This document shows, one piece after another, positions 27,446 through 36,161 of a stretch of DNA of 64,000 bases. The stretch spans positions 62,001 through 126,000 of the forward strand of contig JADGBT010000006.1 of NCBI GenBank assembly GCA_015231375.1, in the 5' to 3' direction. Positions within the stretch are counted from its first letter, which is position 1. Every line of letters begins with the position of its first letter. The notes under the pieces are model-generated. The model saw only the letters and a list, made by a program, of their open reading frames with translations, was not told the DNA's origin and did not search any database. The DNA is from Magnetococcales bacterium (GTDB taxonomy: Bacteria > Pseudomonadota > Magnetococcia > Magnetococcales > Magnetaquicoccaceae). The position numbers and the translations under genes are program-made.

Positions 27446-29323
27446 CTAGAAATCGATGTCGAAATGGACCGTTTGACCATCGATGCGGGTATGAACCGCG
27501 AAGCCGCATTTTTCCAGGACCGCCTGCATGGGGCGGTTGTCCATGAGGGTTTCGGCGGTGAGTCCGGCCAGACCGACATTGCGGGCCATGTTGGCCAGAT
27601 GGCGCATCATGAAGGTGCCGATGCCTTGTCCCTGCCATTCGTCTCGGACCAAAAAAGCCGCCTCGGCCCGGTTGGCGGCTCCGTTTTCGACGTTGTAGCC
27701 GCCGATGGCCACCACCCACTCATCCTGGCCGTCGGCGATCACCCCCACCACCACCACATCCCGGCGCTGGTCGATGAAGGTGAAATTTTTCAGACGGTTG
27801 AAGGGAAAGCGTTTGACGTGGCTCATGAAACGCCGATAGACCGTGCCTTCGGACAGGGAGTAGAGCATCTTTTTCACCGCCTTCCAGTCCGTGGGACGGG
27901 AGGAGCGGAAGGTGATCAACTGGCCATTGTCCAGCAGCATCGAGGTGCGCAGTTCCCGTCCACCCACCAGGGTCTGGCCATCCACGTCACCGATTTCCGG
28001 ACGCACATACCCCAGTTTGACCGCCCGTTTGAGCAGTCGCAGCCGGTAGTCTGGATGGGCGATGCCGATCAGGGCCAGGGCGCGCTCCTGGATGGTCTTG
28101 CCGAACAGATAGGCCACCCCGTATTCGCTCACCACATAGTGAACCACTCCCCGGTTCAGGGCCACGCCAGCGCCCGGAGTCAGACGGGAGACGATGCGGG
28201 TCTGTTTGCCTTTGCGGGCCGTGGAGGGCAGCACGATGATGGAACGCCCTTCCGCCGCCGTGGAGGCGCCGCTGTTGAAATCGAGAATGCCTCCCATGCC
28301 GGAATAGAATTGCGACCCCAGGGAGTCCACGCACACCTGACCGGTGAGATCCACCTGCAACGCGCCATTGATGGCCACCATCCGTTGTTGACGGGCGATG
28401 ATGCGCACGTCGTTGACATGCTCGGTGCGACGGAACGAAAACAGCGGCGAGTCGTGTACCGCGTCGTAGAGCTTGCGGCTGCCCATGGCGAAACTGGTGA
28501 CCACCGGACCGGCGTCGGTGCTCTTGTCTGGAGGGGTGATGGCGCCAGCGGCGATCAGATCCAGAACCGTGTCGGAGATCATTTCGGTGTGAATGGAGAG
28601 ATTCTTTTTTCCGGTCAGATATTTGATCGTCAATTGCGCCACCCGGCCCAGTCCCATCTGGATGGTGGCGCCATCCGGGACCAAAGCGGCGATGTGACGG
28701 CCAATGCGTTCGATGGGTTCGTCCGGGGCCGGGAGAATGAGTTCATGCAGAGGCTCTTCTTCCGGGATCAGCAGATCCAGATCCCAGATCGACAGCCCGG
28801 AATCTCCCTGGGTTCTGGGCATGGCCGGATTGACCTGGGCCATGACCAGTCCGGCGTTTTCCGTGGCGCAGCGGATCACATCCACGGCGATGCCCAGATT
28901 GACCTCTCCTTCCATATCCGGGGGGGTGACCTGGATCATGGCCACGTCCAGAGGCATCTGACCGCTGGAAAAGAGCCTGGGGATGTCCGACATGAGAATC
29001 GGCGTGTAGTCCGCCAGTCCGGATTGCACCATGCCGCGCACGTTGTCGGCGACAAAGAAGGTGTTCAGGGTAAAGGTGTCGGCCAGTTCCTTGACCGCGA
29101 ACGGCGCCTCACCGGCCACGAACACCAAGACAATCTCGATGTCGGCGAGTCTGGCCTGTTCCAGGACCATGGCGCGCACCAGAGCGCGGGGCACTCCGGC
29201 GCCGGTGGCCAGAAAGACCCGTTGACCCGGTTTGATCCGGCGTACCGCCTCGGTGGCGCTGGTGACCATCTTGGCGTAGTGCGTGGTCCATTGGGAGTCC
29301 TGGGTGGACGCGGGATGGTTCAT
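27446..29323 (-). CDS. Acetyl-CoA hydrolase/transferase fused to a GNAT acetyltransferase domain
   Basis: The 625-residue fusion's first ~450 residues match CoA-transferase family 1 proteins of the acetyl-CoA hydrolase/transferase type (LATGAGVPRALVRAM, DGATIQMGLGRV, VVSEYGVAYLFGKTIQERAL, IGIAHPDYR). The last ~150 are a GNAT domain (EGTVYRRFMSHVKRFP, AAFLVRDEWQGQGIGTFMMR) of the kind found at the C-terminus of PatZ-like protein lysine acetyltransferases. It may interconvert acetyl-CoA and acetate while the GNAT part acetylates proteins or senses acetyl-CoA; that is inference. Start ATG 29323 overlaps the stop of the NDP-forming acyl-CoA synthetase gene (ATGA), so the two are translationally coupled. 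Confidence 0.9.
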   Translation of the reverse strand: MNHPASTQDSQWTTHYAKMVTSATEAVRRIKPGQRVFLATGAGVPRALVRAMVLEQARLADIEIVLVFVAGEAPFAVKELADTFTLNTFFVADNVRGMVQSGLADYTPILMSDIPRLFSSGQMPLDVAMIQVTPPDMEGEVNLGIAVDVIRCATENAGLVMAQVNPAMPRTQGDSGLSIWDLDLLIPEEEPLHELILPAPDEPIERIGRHIAALVPDGATIQMGLGRVAQLTIKYLTGKKNLSIHTEMISDTVLDLIAAGAITPPDKSTDAGPVVTSFAMGSRKLYDAVHDSPLFSFRRTEHVNDVRIIARQQRMVAINGALQVDLTGQVCVDSLGSQFYSGMGGILDFNSGASTAAEGRSIIVLPSTARKGKQTRIVSRLTPGAGVALNRGVVHYVVSEYGVAYLFGKTIQERALALIGIAHPDYRLRLLKRAVKLGYVRPEIGDVDGQTLVGGRELRTSMLLDNGQLITFRSSRPTDWKAVKKMLYSLSEGTVYRRFMSHVKRFPFNRLKNFTFIDQRRDVVVVGVIADGQDEWVVAIGGYNVENGAANRAEAAFLVRDEWQGQGIGTFMMRHLANMARNVGLAGLTAETLMDNRPMQAVLEKCGFAVHTRIDGQTVHFDIDF

Positions 29324-31479
29324 GGCGTGGATGAATCCTCGGGTTTCAGATGCAAGGCGCATTCGGTGGCCACCGGAGGCAGTCCGGCCCGGCGGATGAT
29401 CAAGGGATCGATGTCGATGCGGCGGATTTCCGGGAAGTCGGTGGCCAGTTGACTGATGCGTTGCAGCACCTCTCCCACGCCGAGCAGTTCGTTTTCATTC
29501 ATTTCGGCGCAAAGGTTGTGGATCTTTTGTTGACGGCATCCGGCGCGCAGCATGGCCATGGCCTCGTCGGCGGTGACGGGAGCCAGTTGGCAGACCGTCT
29601 CTTCCTGGGAGGTCGGTTCCGTGCCGCCGACGTGGAGCAAAGGACCGAACTGGGGATCGCGGATCATGCCCATGCGCACCGGACGGCCATGGGCCATGGT
29701 CTTTTCCACGAACACCCCTTCCATGCGGCCTTCCGGCACCTGTCTGGCAAAACGCAGCGTGAGCAGGTCAAAGCCGTCCCGCATGGCGCGGGGATCCGGC
29801 AGGTCCACGTGTCGGGTCTCCATGCCGCCGGCCAGATGGATTTCCGGAGAAATCAGATGCAGCGTCACCGGATAGCCCAGCCGTTCGGCGATCTCCAGCG
29901 CCTCGTTGAGGGTGGTGGCGGTTTCGCCTTCGGGAATGACGATGCCATACGGAAACAGAATCTCCTTGGCCGCCAGATCCGAAAGTCGCGCCGTGCCCAG
30001 CACGTGATGACGCTGGATCAAACGACGCACCCGGCTGCGGTTGACCGTGAACTGTCCGAGGATGCGCGGTCCGCGTCGTCGCCATTGGCCGTACTGATAC
30101 AAAGCCCCCAACGCCGCTGCGGCCCGTTCCGGGGTGGGATAGCAGGGGGCGTTCATGGTTTCCAACTCTTCCCGGCCCGGACGGGCGCGGGCGCCGCCCA
30201 TCACCACGGTCAGGAGAGTCTTTTTCGGAGGACCGTCGGCCAGCAGCGCCTGGGCGATGGCCACCGGTCGGGTCAGGGGTTGGGGGGTGATCACCGCAAT
30301 GGTGGCGTGGATCTGATCGTCTTGCTCGATGGCGCGCAGGGTGGCCTGATAGTGGTGGTCCTGGGCCACGCCACACAGATCCAACGGTCCGCGCAGATTG
30401 GCGCAATGGGGCAGCATGGGCTTGAGGGGAGCGGCCAGGGCCGTCGCCAGTCCAACGGAGTGAAATCCTTGACGCGCCAGCAGATCGGCGGTCAGCAGTC
30501 CGGGCCCCACCCCGTTGGTGACCACGGCCACCCGTTCCCCCTGAGGAATCGGGGCCAGACTCAAGGCCATCAGGGCGTCGAGCCATCCCTGGAAATCATG
30601 GGCCTGAATGATCCCGGTGCGATCGCAGGCCGCGCCGAAGATCGCCGGTCCATCCGGCAGACTCTCTTCCGGAGCGTGCGGGGCATGGTTGCGCCATTCG
30701 CTGCTGCCCCCCAGCAGCAAAACCACCGGCTTGCCTCGGGAGGCCTCGGTGGCGGCCCGCAGGAAACCGGCGCCGTCCGTGATGCGTTCCAGATGGCAGG
30801 CGATCACCGAGGTGTCGGGATCGTGGGCCAGATGGGACATGCATTGCGCCATGGTCACCCCGGCCTCGTTGCCCGGACTGATCATCTTGGACAACCCGAG
30901 ATTGTGAGCGGCCATCCAGTCCATGGCCGCTGCGGCGATGGCGCCGGATTGGGTCAGCAGGGCGATGCCGCCCACCGGGGGATAGGCCACGGTCAACGAG
31001 GCGTTCAGACCATGATGGCGATTGATCAATCCCAGGGAGTTGGGGCCCAACAGCGGCACATCGCGCTCCCGGCACAGTTTGGCCAGGGTCTCTTCCCGTT
31101 TGGCCCCTTCCGCGTCCAGATCGCCAAAACCGTCCGACAGCACCACCAAGGCCTGACACCCCCGTGCCAGGGCGATGCGGGCCTGTTCCACCAGGATCGG
31201 GGCCGGAATGGCCAGGATCACCAGTTCCACCCCCCGGGGGCAGGCGGAAAGCGAGGGGGTTACCGGCCGCCCGAGGATCTCTCCTCCATGGGGATTGACC
31301 AGGTGGATCGGACCGGGAAAACCGCCGGACAGGGCATTGCTCAAGATGGTGTGGCCCAGTTTCTCTTCGTGGCGCGAAGCACCGACGATGGCCATGGAAC
31401 GGGGAGACAGCAGATGGGTGAAGTGGGCAGGATTGTAACTCACGGGGGTGGATACTCCATCGGTGGCAATCGCGGTCAA
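29320..31479 (-). CDS. NDP-forming acyl-CoA synthetase (acetate-CoA ligase, ADP-forming, fused alpha-beta)
   Basis: The 719-residue protein has a CoA-binding Rossmann domain (SMAIVGASRHEEKLG), ligase-CoA domains (LLGPNSLGLIN, ALLTQSGAIAAAAM) and a C-terminal ATP-grasp domain (KEILFPYGI, EIRRIDIDPLII). Such enzymes make ATP from acyl-CoA and ADP, or the reverse. The same scaffold in PatZ proteins carries a GNAT domain; here that domain is on the following, overlapping gene. The phosphohistidine region, normally SHTGA, reads APHAPEES, so a His is present but in an altered context. The start is uncertain (TTG 31479; an in-frame GTG further in is possible). Confidence 0.87.
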   Translation of the reverse strand: MTAIATDGVSTPVSYNPAHFTHLLSPRSMAIVGASRHEEKLGHTILSNALSGGFPGPIHLVNPHGGEILGRPVTPSLSACPRGVELVILAIPAPILVEQARIALARGCQALVVLSDGFGDLDAEGAKREETLAKLCRERDVPLLGPNSLGLINRHHGLNASLTVAYPPVGGIALLTQSGAIAAAAMDWMAAHNLGLSKMISPGNEAGVTMAQCMSHLAHDPDTSVIACHLERITDGAGFLRAATEASRGKPVVLLLGGSSEWRNHAPHAPEESLPDGPAIFGAACDRTGIIQAHDFQGWLDALMALSLAPIPQGERVAVVTNGVGPGLLTADLLARQGFHSVGLATALAAPLKPMLPHCANLRGPLDLCGVAQDHHYQATLRAIEQDDQIHATIAVITPQPLTRPVAIAQALLADGPPKKTLLTVVMGGARARPGREELETMNAPCYPTPERAAAALGALYQYGQWRRRGPRILGQFTVNRSRVRRLIQRHHVLGTARLSDLAAKEILFPYGIVIPEGETATTLNEALEIAERLGYPVTLHLISPEIHLAGGMETRHVDLPDPRAMRDGFDLLTLRFARQVPEGRMEGVFVEKTMAHGRPVRMGMIRDPQFGPLLHVGGTEPTSQEETVCQLAPVTADEAMAMLRAGCRQQKIHNLCAEMNENELLGVGEVLQRISQLATDFPEIRRIDIDPLIIRRAGLPPVATECALHLKPEDSSTP

Positions 31480-31524
31480 GGGCCGGGTAGGCCTGAAGGT
31501 CCTTGACCGCGATTTATGAAAGAA

Positions 31525-32415
31525 TCATGCCAAACCGATTGAGGACAACACAGGCACGGGATCGATATGCAGACGGGAGATGCCGAGCCGCTCTTTCGAG
31601 ATGCCCATGGTCAGGCCCAGCAGTTGGGCAAAGTTCATCTCCGGCAGGTTGATGGTACGCTGCACGGTCTTTTCCGCGATGGGCTGGACCGAACCCATGA
31701 TCATGTCGCACAGGGTGCAGGGAGTGATCATCACCTGGGCGCCGGCATCCTTGGCGCTGAGACAGTTCTTGGCCGCCATGGTATGGACTTCGTGTTTGTC
31801 CGACAGCATGACGTGAAAGCCGCAGCAGCGATCCTTGCCCACATAATCCACCGGCACGCCGCCCATGAGCTGGATCAGTCGTTCCAGATGGGGGCCTTCG
31901 CTGGTATTGGACGCATGGTTGAAGATCTCTTCGGGGCGGATGGAGTGGCAACCCAGAAAAGCGGCCACACGCAGTCCTTTCAAAGGATGGGTGATTTTGG
32001 CTTTCAGGGTACGGCTGTCCACCAGATCGGTCACCACCCACAACAGATGACGCACCTTGATGGTGCCACCATAGGGACGCACACCGGACTCCGCGAGCAC
32101 GGCATTGATCTTTTCCAGCAGTTCCGGCTCGTTGCTCAGGCGATAGTTGGCGTGGGTCAGGGTTTGCAGGCAGGTGTTGCAAATCGTGACCAGATCCTTG
32201 CCCATGGCCTCGGCCTCGGAAAGGATGCGCGCCGCGACCGCCAGGGCGAAAGCGGGTTTGGTCTCGCGCAGACTGACGGCGCCGCAGCACGAAGCCCGTG
32301 GCATGGCAAGCAATCCGATGCCCAGCTCCTGACACACCGCGCGGGCCGCCCAATCGGCCTCGCGTTGAATCTGTTTGGCCGCGCAACCGGGATAGTAGGC
32401 AAACTCCAAAGTCAT
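31525..32415 (-). CDS. CCG-domain protein, SdhE/HdrB-like third subunit of succinate dehydrogenase/fumarate reductase
   Basis: The 296-residue protein has two CCG cysteine motifs: PGCAAKQ, SCCGAV, CNTCLQ in the first half and LGCHSI, RCCGFH, PCTLCDM in the second. This is the fold of heterodisulfide reductase subunit B and of the SdhE-type subunits that replace hydrophobic anchors in some succinate dehydrogenases and fumarate reductases. It has no membrane helix. The ATG start at 32415 has a GAGGAG ribosome site. It follows sdhB by 37 bp; no sdhC or sdhD with heme-binding helices is present. It probably passes electrons between SdhB and a quinone or thiol partner. Confidence 0.9.
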   Translation of the reverse strand: MTLEFAYYPGCAAKQIQREADWAARAVCQELGIGLLAMPRASCCGAVSLRETKPAFALAVAARILSEAEAMGKDLVTICNTCLQTLTHANYRLSNEPELLEKINAVLAESGVRPYGGTIKVRHLLWVVTDLVDSRTLKAKITHPLKGLRVAAFLGCHSIRPEEIFNHASNTSEGPHLERLIQLMGGVPVDYVGKDRCCGFHVMLSDKHEVHTMAAKNCLSAKDAGAQVMITPCTLCDMIMGSVQPIAEKTVQRTINLPEMNFAQLLGLTMGISKERLGISRLHIDPVPVLSSIGLA

Positions 32416-32452
32416 GACGATCTCCTCATTGGACGGATGTGACGGCTTGTGT

Positions 32453-33436
32453 TCATTCGGGCACGGCTTCCTTGGCTTTGGTTTCCACGTCGATGGGGGA
32501 GCGCTCCAGGGATTCGTACATGCGGCGCAGCTCATCGACTCCGGTCACGCTGTGCGGGAACGGGGAGGGGATCTTGCCTTTTTTGGCCAGATGGAGTGCC
32601 ATGCCGGTCTCCATCAGGGAGCCGACAATGCCCAGGGTACGCATCATCAGGGTGAATTCGTTGAGTTGCCCGGTTTGTTTGATGTCTTCGTGGAAGGCCA
32701 ACGCGTGTTTGGCGCCGGCGGAGGTGTTGACGCCTTTGTTCAGACCCCGGGTGCGCAGCTTGACGATGGCCTCCATGGGGGCCACTTCCTTGGGACAGAC
32801 ATCCACGCACAGGGTGCAGCGGGTGCAGCTCCAGATGCCGTTGGGATTGGCCAGGGCCTGGAGCCGTTCGGTCTTGAGTCCCTCGCGGGGGTCGGAGACA
32901 AAACGGAACGCCTTGGCCAGAGCCGCCGGGCCGATGAACTTCGGATTGACTTCCGCCATGGTGCATTCGGAATAACAACAGCCGCACATGATGCACTGGG
33001 TGACATGATTGACCTGATCATAGGCGGTGCTGGTCACTTTTCCGGCCCGTTCCGGCCCTTCTTGAAGATAGGGCTTGATGCCGTGGACACGGGCGAAGAA
33101 GGGACGGATGTCGATGGCCAGATCCCGGAGTACCGGTTGATTCTTCTGGGGAGAGATTTCCACCACGCCGTCTTTGGCCACGGTGCCCACATGGGTTTTG
33201 CAGGCCAGACGGGTGCGTCCGCCGATGTTGATGGCGCAAGAGCCGCAAATGGCCGAACGACAGGATTGACGAAAGGTGAGGGTGCCATCCTGGCCGCCCT
33301 TGATGGTCTCCAGCAAGGTCAGGATGGTGGTGTTGGGTTCCGCCTCCACCTTGTATTCCTGCCAGTGGGACTGCACCGTGCCCACCTGGCCCGGCATGTT
33401 GCGCTGGATGCGAAAGGTATAGGTCTGTGAAGTCAT
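32453..33436 (-). CDS. sdhB: Succinate dehydrogenase/fumarate reductase iron-sulfur subunit
   Basis: The 327-residue protein has the plant-type 2Fe-2S motif (CRSAICGSC, then RLACKT) and two further Cys clusters (CIMCGCCYSEC; CTRCTLCVDVCP) for the 4Fe-4S and 3Fe/4Fe-4S centres. It is longer at the C-terminus than classic SdhB by roughly 80 residues, as in SdhE-type complexes that interact with a CCG-domain partner. A GGGAG ribosome site precedes ATG 33436. It lies between the flavoprotein and the CCG subunit in one transcription unit. Confidence 0.94.
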   Translation of the reverse strand: MTSQTYTFRIQRNMPGQVGTVQSHWQEYKVEAEPNTTILTLLETIKGGQDGTLTFRQSCRSAICGSCAINIGGRTRLACKTHVGTVAKDGVVEISPQKNQPVLRDLAIDIRPFFARVHGIKPYLQEGPERAGKVTSTAYDQVNHVTQCIMCGCCYSECTMAEVNPKFIGPAALAKAFRFVSDPREGLKTERLQALANPNGIWSCTRCTLCVDVCPKEVAPMEAIVKLRTRGLNKGVNTSAGAKHALAFHEDIKQTGQLNEFTLMMRTLGIVGSLMETGMALHLAKKGKIPSPFPHSVTGVDELRRMYESLERSPIDVETKAKEAVPE

Positions 33437-33472
33437 GAGGGTCTCCCTTGGATGCCCGCGTATGGCATGAAA

Positions 33473-35164
33473 TTAATAGGTTCGCACCATGGGGGCGTAT
33501 TCGGGATTGCCCACCGTGCGCACCTCTTCCTGGTCGAGCCGGACCGCCTGGGCCCCTTCATCCCAGAAAGCGAGGGTGTGCTTGCGCCATTTGACATCAT
33601 CGCGGTTGGGAAAGTCGATGCGGAAGTGGGCACCCCGGGACTCTTCGCGGGCCAGGGCGCCTTTGACGATGCTTTCTCCCAGATCCAGCAGGTTGCGCAA
33701 CTCCACGGCGCGCAACAGGTCCACGTTGAACACGGTGGACTTGTCATCCAGGTGGATCCGTTCGTAATCCAGGCGCCAGCCGGGGAATTTCTCGGCCAGC
33801 GTGGTCATGCCGACCGGTTCCCGATAGACACCACAATAGGTGTTCATGGCTTCGGCCATCTGGTGATGGAGCATGGCGGGACGTAGACCCCGATTCGGAC
33901 GGCTCTTGAGTTCCTGGATGCGATCTTTTTCTTCGGCGATGGCGTTGGCCGGGAAATCACGCAGTTGCGCGCTCCGCACATATTGGCAGGCGTGTTCGCC
34001 GGTGATCTTGCCAAAGACGATGGTGTCCAGCAGGGAGTTGCCACCCAGACGGTTGGCGCCGTGAACCGAAACACAGGCCGCCTCGCCAGCGGCGAACAGA
34101 CCCGGAACCGGGGCCGCGCCGAACTTGTCGGTACGGATGCCGCCCATGGAGTAGTGGACCGTGGGACGCACCGGGATGGGGGCGTCGATGGGATCCACCC
34201 CTTCCAGGTCCAGGGCCAGATGGCGGATCTGGGGCAGTTTGTCGATGATCTTGTCGCGTCCCAGATGGCGCAGATCCAGGAAGATCGCGCCGTTGGTGCC
34301 GCGTCCTTCGAGGATTTCGGTCTGTTCGGCCCGGGAAACCACGTCGCGGGAGGCCAACTCCCACTTTTTCGGCGCGTAGCGACCCATGAACCGCTCGCCT
34401 TCCGCGTTGATCAGATAACCGCCTTCGCCCCGCGCCCCTTCGGTGATCAGAATGCCCGAAGTCCTCAGGCCCGTGGGGTGGAACTGGACGAATTCCATGT
34501 CGGCCAAAGGCGCTCCGGCCCGCATGGCGTAGGCCATGCCGTCGCCGGTATTGGTGGTGGCGTTGGTGGACGAGAGAAACACCCGGCCATAACCGCCGGT
34601 GGCCAGCAGAATGCCCTTGCCCCGCAGTCCGAAGATTTCACCGGTCTTGATGTCGTATACCACCAGTCCGGCCACATGACCGTCGGAGGCCAGCACCAGA
34701 CGGAACACGTGGCACTCTTCATAGACATGAATGCCCGAATGGACCAGTCGTTCCCACAAGGTGTGCAGCAACACCTGTCCGGTGCGGTCGGCGGCGTAAC
34801 AGGTGCGGTCGAAGCTGGCGCCACCAAAGGGACGCTGCGCGATGACGCCGTCGTCGTTGCGGGAGAACGGGGTGCCCATCCGGTCCATTTCGTGGATGAT
34901 GCCCGGAGCTTCCCGGCACATCAGGTCGATGGCGTCTTCGTCACCGATGAAGTCCGATCCTTTGACCGTGTCGTAGGCGTGAACTTCCCATTTGTCGTTG
35001 GGATTGATGGCGGCGTTGATGCCGCCCTGGGCGGCGCAGGAGTGGCTGCGCAGGGGATGGACTTTGCTCACCACCGCGACATCCAGACCCGCCTTGGCTC
35101 CTTCCAAGGCCGCGCGCATCCCGGAGAGCCCGGCACCGACGATAATCAGATCGTGGCTTTTCAT
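33473..35164 (-). CDS. sdhA: Succinate dehydrogenase/fumarate reductase flavoprotein subunit
   Basis: The 563-residue FAD protein has the N-terminal dinucleotide fold ([15 protein letters not shown]), the FAD-attachment His region ([15 protein letters not shown]), substrate-binding HPTGL and the catalytic Arg region ([12 protein letters not shown]), and the C-terminal block [14 protein letters not shown]. With SdhB and the CCG subunit it should catalyse succinate/fumarate interconversion; in a reductive TCA cycle it would act as fumarate reductase. The start at ATG 35164 matches the family N-terminus with GGAG upstream; an extended frame adds 11 residues. Confidence 0.95.
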   Translation of the reverse strand: MKSHDLIIVGAGLSGMRAALEGAKAGLDVAVVSKVHPLRSHSCAAQGGINAAINPNDKWEVHAYDTVKGSDFIGDEDAIDLMCREAPGIIHEMDRMGTPFSRNDDGVIAQRPFGGASFDRTCYAADRTGQVLLHTLWERLVHSGIHVYEECHVFRLVLASDGHVAGLVVYDIKTGEIFGLRGKGILLATGGYGRVFLSSTNATTNTGDGMAYAMRAGAPLADMEFVQFHPTGLRTSGILITEGARGEGGYLINAEGERFMGRYAPKKWELASRDVVSRAEQTEILEGRGTNGAIFLDLRHLGRDKIIDKLPQIRHLALDLEGVDPIDAPIPVRPTVHYSMGGIRTDKFGAAPVPGLFAAGEAACVSVHGANRLGGNSLLDTIVFGKITGEHACQYVRSAQLRDFPANAIAEEKDRIQELKSRPNRGLRPAMLHHQMAEAMNTYCGVYREPVGMTTLAEKFPGWRLDYERIHLDDKSTVFNVDLLRAVELRNLLDLGESIVKGALAREESRGAHFRIDFPNRDDVKWRKHTLAFWDEGAQAVRLDQEEVRTVGNPEYAPMVRTY

Positions 35165-35252
35165 GAATGTTTTTTCTCCACTGTTGGTGACAATCAAATA
35201 CTTAAATCATTGCGCGTCAGAAAGGGGCATGGCGCGAAGCGGTGGGTTTTGA

Positions 35253-36119
35253 TCAGGTGCCGTGTCCGCCAGCCTTGGCGCTCACCTGTTCGAATGTATC
35301 CCCGAGGGTGGGCCGGAATTGTTGATAATACAGGCCCAATGCGGGATGATCCATGTCCTGGGCCTGATGCATGGCGGCCATCAGGTTGGAAGGATCGTGA
35401 TTCTCCGGCAGGTTGCGCACCTGGAGTCCAAGATTGACGTAGGTTTTGCTGGTTTTGTCAAAGGTGACGCAGGGGCTTAAGATGTGGAGATAGGAGAAAC
35501 CCCGATGGGCGACGGCCTGGGTGATCATTTCCCGCAGGTGGTCCGGATGGCCCGCGTAGGCCTGACCCACCCAACTCGCGCCATAGGAGAGCAGCATCAT
35601 CAAAGGGTTCAAGGGGCGTTCGGGATTTTCGAAGGGGGTGGTGGTGGTGCGCAGCCCCACCGCCGAAAGGGGCGAGGTTTGTCCCTTGGTCAATCCATAG
35701 ATGCCGTTGTCGAACAGCAAATAGGTGATGTCCACATTGCGCTTGGCCGCGTGGGAGATGTGTCCTCCGCCGATGGCGAAGCCGTCGCCGTCGCCGCCGA
35801 TGCCGATGACGGTCAGACGGTCGTTGGCGGTCTTGATGCCGGTGGCCACCGGCAGAACCCGTCCGTGCAGGGTGTGGAATCCGTAGAGATTGACGAAAAA
35901 CGGAAACCGGGAGGCGCAACCGATGCCCGAAACCACCACGGATTGATCGCGTGAGATGCCCATCTCATTGCAGGCATGGGTCACCCCTTCCACGATGGAG
36001 AAATAGCCGCATCCGGGACACCAGGTGGGCAGAGAGCGGGAGCGATACTCCAGCCGTCCGCTCTCTTGCACCTCGCGCAGCTTGACATCAACGAATACCG
36101 GCATGGCGGGAATGGACAT
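35253..36119 (-). CDS. korB: 2-oxoglutarate:ferredoxin oxidoreductase, beta subunit
   Basis: The 288-residue TPP-binding subunit has the CPGCGYFSI cysteine motif for the 4Fe-4S cluster, a second Cys (GIGCASRFP), the TPP/Mg motif GDGDGFAIGGGH with downstream FDNGIYGLTKGQTSP, and a later conserved Cys (SPCVTF). With KorA it carboxylates succinyl-CoA to 2-oxoglutarate with reduced ferredoxin (reductive TCA direction) or runs in reverse. The start at 36119 has GGAGA upstream; a longer frame begins at 36137. It lies 42 bp after korA. Confidence 0.94.
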   Translation of the reverse strand: MSIPAMPVFVDVKLREVQESGRLEYRSRSLPTWCPGCGYFSIVEGVTHACNEMGISRDQSVVVSGIGCASRFPFFVNLYGFHTLHGRVLPVATGIKTANDRLTVIGIGGDGDGFAIGGGHISHAAKRNVDITYLLFDNGIYGLTKGQTSPLSAVGLRTTTTPFENPERPLNPLMMLLSYGASWVGQAYAGHPDHLREMITQAVAHRGFSYLHILSPCVTFDKTSKTYVNLGLQVRNLPENHDPSNLMAAMHQAQDMDHPALGLYYQQFRPTLGDTFEQVSAKAGGHGT

Positions 36120-36161
36120 GACAAGATCTCCAGACACGGAATGTTCTTAAAGGGCGAGGGG

